Below, one piece after another: positions 43,678 through 47,289 of a DNA stretch of 47,289 bases. The notes under the pieces were generated by a model. It saw nothing but the letters and a program-made list of their open reading frames with translations. It did no database searches and was not told where the DNA came from. The stretch covers positions 1 through 47,289 of the forward strand of contig OUQQ01000083.1 of assembly GCA_900404475.1 (NCBI GenBank), given 5' to 3'. The translations under genes and the position numbers were made by a program. Every line of letters begins with the position of its first letter. The stretch's first letter is position 1. This DNA comes from Spongospora subterranea (Eukaryota > Endomyxa > Phytomyxea > Plasmodiophorida > Plasmodiophoridae).

Positions 43678-46595
43678 TCAGAAAGAGAGTGGTTTACAGC
43701 TGTTTGCCAGCCATTGCAACGTGACCGGATCGTTTTCCAGCAATGGAGACAGCTTCCTCCAACAATCGGCATGGTAGTCGTTCAGCCAATTCAGCTGGCT
43801 CTGGGACAACATTCCAACATTTATCAAAGACGCTTGGATTGGCGCCATTGTGACCTGCCAAAACATTCAAACTCGCCGTGAAAGGCCGTAAGCAACGACG
43901 TACCGATTCAAAACTCATCCATTCACCGGTCCCGAATTCGTGCTGGGTCGTTTGCGCCCGAACCAGCATTACGTTCTCGATCCGGATTCCGAAAGCGTTC
44001 GTCTCGTAATAACCGGGCTCGTTTGTCACCTACGTTGGGTTAAAATCGGATTTTGATTTTGTTAAATTATTACCGTCATGCCGGGTTTTAATGGAACCGT
44101 CGCGAGTGCCATCCGCCGAAGCAGGGCGCTGATTCCGTGAGGCCCTCTGAACAAGAATGAAGATGAGTATTTGGGGAAGGCGAATAAAGACTCTTACTCA
44201 TGAACGTTGAGGAATGAGCCGACTCCATGACCGGTCCCATGATTGTAATTTAAGCCAACAGACCAGAGCGACTCCCTCGCTAGCACATCCAACTGGTGTC
44301 CCGTAGTTCCACCTAACGTGCATTAGCAACAAGAATTTCGATAAGAATTATCGGCGAAAATACGAAACATATTTCTAGTATGGAGGTTGTCGACGTGCTA
44401 ATTCATGTTGACGAAACGAAAAAAAAATTGCCGCTTTTTGAATTGACTGGGCAAGTAAAAGAACAAAGTGCAAGTAGAAGTGCAGAACAGAGCAAGAACT
44501 GCGACGGTCAAGCCATTGCCCGATCATGACAAACTCTATAAAAATCGCTATTCTGAAACCAAGAACAATTGATATCTCTCGCGTACATGGGAATACGGCT
44601 TGTGCAAGCCTAATGTGTCCGATTAGGACACGTGTGAAACAATCAACCTGGTGGTTGGTTGGCTGGCCAAAGTGCACAGTTCGGGTAACATCCGTAGTTC
44701 CATCATCAAATTGGGCGCCGCTGTCTACCAAGTACATCTCTTGGCGATTCAAAATCTGACAACCAAAGATTCAGTTTGTCAAAACGAATGTCTCACACTT
44801 CACGAACGCGTTCGCTAGCACGATCCGGTTTATAATGGATGATTGCCCCATTCGGACCCGAACCGGAAATCGTGTCGAATGATAAGCCGCGGAATTTGGG
44901 CAACGTTTGCCGATACGATTCCAATCGATCTGCAGCGTCTACTTCACTAATTGAACTGGAAACAAGCGTATGTGAGTAAAATTGGCTGTCAAAGATGAAT
45001 GTTGAGACGAAGTCAAATATAAAACCACGTGAACGCGTGTTGGTTCTTAACGAAGCGAATCGAATTTCGAACAACTTTGAAATGAACCCAAAGAATTGAG
45101 AATTTTGACGATTTCTTACTTTTCGATTACAGAGTCCAACCAGGAAAGAAACCGAACCAGAGCGGCTCCGTCTCGTATATGGCATTGCCGCATTCCTTCT
45201 AATTCGACCGGGTTCTTGATAGACTTCATTTCTTCGATGGGGCTCGGTTTTTCGACAATGGTGCGTGGTGCGACGGAATCATGAATTGCCATGGAGCATT
45301 GCATTGGGTCAACCCAAACTTTCGTAGCCGACGACGTCTGCAGGTGATTAAGCAATGCGTTGTAGGGCGCCAATTTCACGCCAATCGACTCCAGGTACGA
45401 TGCGACGTCACTGGAAACTTTCGTTGAATCCGTGAATAAAATCGGGGCGTCATTGGCATCGACAACGGCATAACCGAAGAAAACCGGGTTGAAAGAAATG
45501 TCACTTCCGCGAAGATTGAACAGCCACGCAACCTCATCCAGAGCACAAACGACAAACAGGTCAACCTTTTCGATGGTCAACAATCGCTGCAACCTAAAAG
45601 AAAATGACGCAGCTTTGAAAAATTATGCGGAACAAAATATGATCAATCAACGAGAACAAGGCAAACTTGATTGCTAACAGCATTATGTTTAAGTAGCTAT
45701 TACTGTTGAATTTTGAGTTGAGCTGGGACGCCAGCGTACGAGACTGGGTGAATAAACACGGGATCGGCTGGAGGAGCTGGACGAACCTGGCCCCAAATTG
45801 TATCGATGGGATTTGGAGACACAGACTGCAACTTGGTATCGAGGTCCAAAAGTCGCCGATACGTCGTCAATGAAACGACAAATGGATCCACTGTGAGAAA
45901 AGAAATGTTTTGAAAGGCATAAACAAGTGCGATTTTTTCGAACTAACTGCAAATCACATAAAGCCAAGAGCAAGTTGACAATACGATAGCACTTGGCAGG
46001 GCATGAAGATTAGAAATCATCAAGTAATAAACAGTACAATGAATGGGACAATAATCAACAAGGCATAAAAACAGGAACAGAAACCTCCAGGAACGTACAA
46101 CCAACAAATCACAAACGGGATAAAGATGAGAGCAAAGACGATATTGCTCATTTCGGAATAGTGCAGTTGTATACCTCCTAATGTGGAACTAGAGGACATG
46201 TTTTTCCCAATCCATTCGTAGACCAGAGGGACGTCGGGCTCGCCTTGACGCATCAGGGTCCAAGCCGGCGACAACTGCTTTGCAGCTTGGGTGAAATAGC
46301 GCCCATCAGTCCACAGCAATGCCTCATCTCTGGTCACCAGGGCGGTCCCGGCCGAACCTGAAAATCCGGATATGAATTCCCGGCGCTAAACGCAACGGAA
46401 ACAGTGAATGGGGCTTCGCCAAACAAAAATAGCTTTGTCAAGAACCTTATGGTAGTCGGCAACATATTCGGATTGGTGAGGATCCTCAGAAGGAATGAGA
46501 AAGGCGTCAATAGAAGCGTTGGCCATGAAGGCCCGCAACAAGCTAAGGGCCGTATCCTGTGTCGATGAGGTCATGATCCCCTTCGTTCTGATCAT
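43678..46595 (-). CDS. XPNPEP1: Xaa-Pro aminopeptidase (aminopeptidase P, M24B)
   Basis: Cytosolic metalloenzyme that removes the first residue from peptides with proline in second place. Ten exons join in phase to 609 aa (human XPNPEP1 has 623): 46595-46446, 46385-46175, 45890-45704, 45593-45120, 44955-44808, 44755-44587, 44312-44198, 44146-44074, 44029-43904 and 43854-43678. The N-domain shows [37 protein letters not shown] and LLWTDGRYF; the middle domain [16 protein letters not shown]. The pita-bread catalytic domain keeps all five metal ligands: Asp401 and Asp412 ([16 protein letters not shown]), His475 (HGTGHGVG), Glu513 (TNEPGYY) and Glu527 (GIRIENV). The C-terminus ends [15 protein letters not shown] and [10 protein letters not shown], as in the family. 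The ATG at 46595 and an in-frame ATG seven codons later (MTSSTQD) are both possible starts; neither adds a signal peptide. Intact housekeeping enzyme. Confidence 0.97.
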
Positions 46596-47289
46596 TATTC
46601 TAAAGGGACTTCACCGCTCAAGAAACAGTGAGGAGTGACCCGCTGTATATACAGTACACACGTAATTTTGATGTGTACACTTATGTGTACTGTTGAATCG
46701 TTATGTCGTTCCACGAGATGTTTTTATTTGTTGTTGTTGACCCTCTTGTTGGTACTTTGTTGATTGCCAATTTGTCCACCGACTGCGTTGAAGGGGTTAT
46801 AATTGAATACTTTTTCATATCAAAAAACGAGTACTTCGAATTGAAAGACGAATTTTTCACAGAATGCACTACACAGCATTCAAAAGCAACGCCATATCGT
46901 ATTATAAAAATCAATGGCTACTGCGGCAGCAATGTCGCCACTGCTTGGCGATTCTAATGAGCAACCTTCACGCAAATTGATTAATCGTGTGCCTACGTTG
47001 ACGACAGCTGGGCGAGCCGCAGAAGCATTGATTTTTATCATACGATATGGCCTTCGTTGCGAATGCTTCGTCTTTCAATGCGAAGTATTCGTCTTTTAAT
47101 ATAAGACGATTGCTGAAGAATGCAGATTACGGCACGCAGCAGCATCTCCGCAATAACTTCATCGATCGCGATATAGGAACCCTTATTGATGGATACACGA
47201 CTATCGACCAGATTGTCGACATCGCAACACATTTTTGGGGTAAAAGCAGAGACCACGGGCAACATCTTCGGAACCTATGTGCTTTTTTT
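46596..47289. other. Upstream of the aminopeptidase gene; no gene seen
   Basis: Holds the aminopeptidase promoter region (minus strand) and an inverted repeat at 46828-47091. A frame at 46703-46957 (+) is open but has no domain, and much of it is the repeat arm. Confidence 0.4.
46828..47091. repeat. Imperfect inverted repeat
   Basis: The left arm, about 46828-46920, contains cgaattgaaagacgaa and gccatatcgtattataaaaa. The right arm, about 47022-47091, contains the reverse complements (tttttatcatacgatatggc and ttcgtctttcaatgcg). The innermost ~28 bases match at all but two or three positions. The left arm has an extra ~20 bases. The spacer is about 100 bases. A small foldback or MITE-like element is likely. 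Confidence 0.8.

Noticed and set aside
1..47289. CRISPR arrays, bacterial operons, phage genes
   Set aside because: No regularly spaced identical repeats, no Shine-Dalgarno-led gene strings; the genes have spliceosomal introns.

Overview
This window is nuclear DNA of a eukaryote. The recognisable genes are interrupted by GT-AG introns that join in consistent phase, mostly about 46 to 200 bases and up to about 680, and they sit on both strands without operons. Between them lie decayed transposons and many diverged repeats. The class III nucleotide cyclase with a 'YLSPNVN' catalytic core, a Ptc7-type phosphatase with an inserted loop, and a membrane sensor of the double-Cache kind recall unicellular eukaryotes of the stramenopile-alveolate-rhizarian group. 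A plasmodiophorid-like rhizarian or an oomycete-like protist is my best guess. This is inference from protein character; no marker gene or rRNA is present to prove it.

Layout. 0-5 kb is a graveyard: a short direct repeat, a chromodomain remnant, a hairpin-forming inverted repeat, a broken alpha-kinase domain and a frameshifted integrase on the minus strand. 5-6.9 kb holds a cytochrome P450 (3 exons). 7-15 kb is gene-like but hard to read; several exons with good splice sites belong to one or more proteins I do not recognise. 15.8-18.2 kb holds DCAF13/Sof1, a nucleolar WD40 protein (7 exons, 465 aa). 19.2-20.0 kb holds an intronless C2H2 zinc-finger protein. 20.2-24.7 kb (minus strand) holds two tandem copies of a two-pass membrane sensor: copy A can be assembled completely (7 exons, 472 aa) and copy B is partly disrupted. 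24.9-26.3 kb is a pile of Ty3/gypsy reverse-transcriptase fragments in both orientations, including a 291-bp direct duplication around the only N in the window.

27.6-30.6 kb holds a divergent RhoGEF with three PH domains. 31.7-32.4 kb holds an ARF-family GTPase, convergent with a Ptc7-like PP2C phosphatase (32.9-35.0 kb, minus, 7 exons, 323 aa). 35-38.8 kb is largely noncoding and contains a 0.6-kb imperfect inverted repeat. 38.8-43.2 kb holds an 18-exon, 824-aa membrane cyclase whose N-terminus looks like a voltage-sensor fold. 43.7-46.6 kb (minus) holds a complete aminopeptidase P (10 exons, 609 aa). The last 0.7 kb contains another inverted repeat.

The genes do not form one pathway. A signalling theme does recur: two extracellular sensor modules without a visible output domain, a Rho GTPase exchange factor, an ARF GTPase, a phosphatase and a membrane cyclase. 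The most unusual points are the tandem sensor modules overlapping by ATGA, a candidate 24-base intron in the first of them, and the voltage-sensor-like/cyclase fusion.
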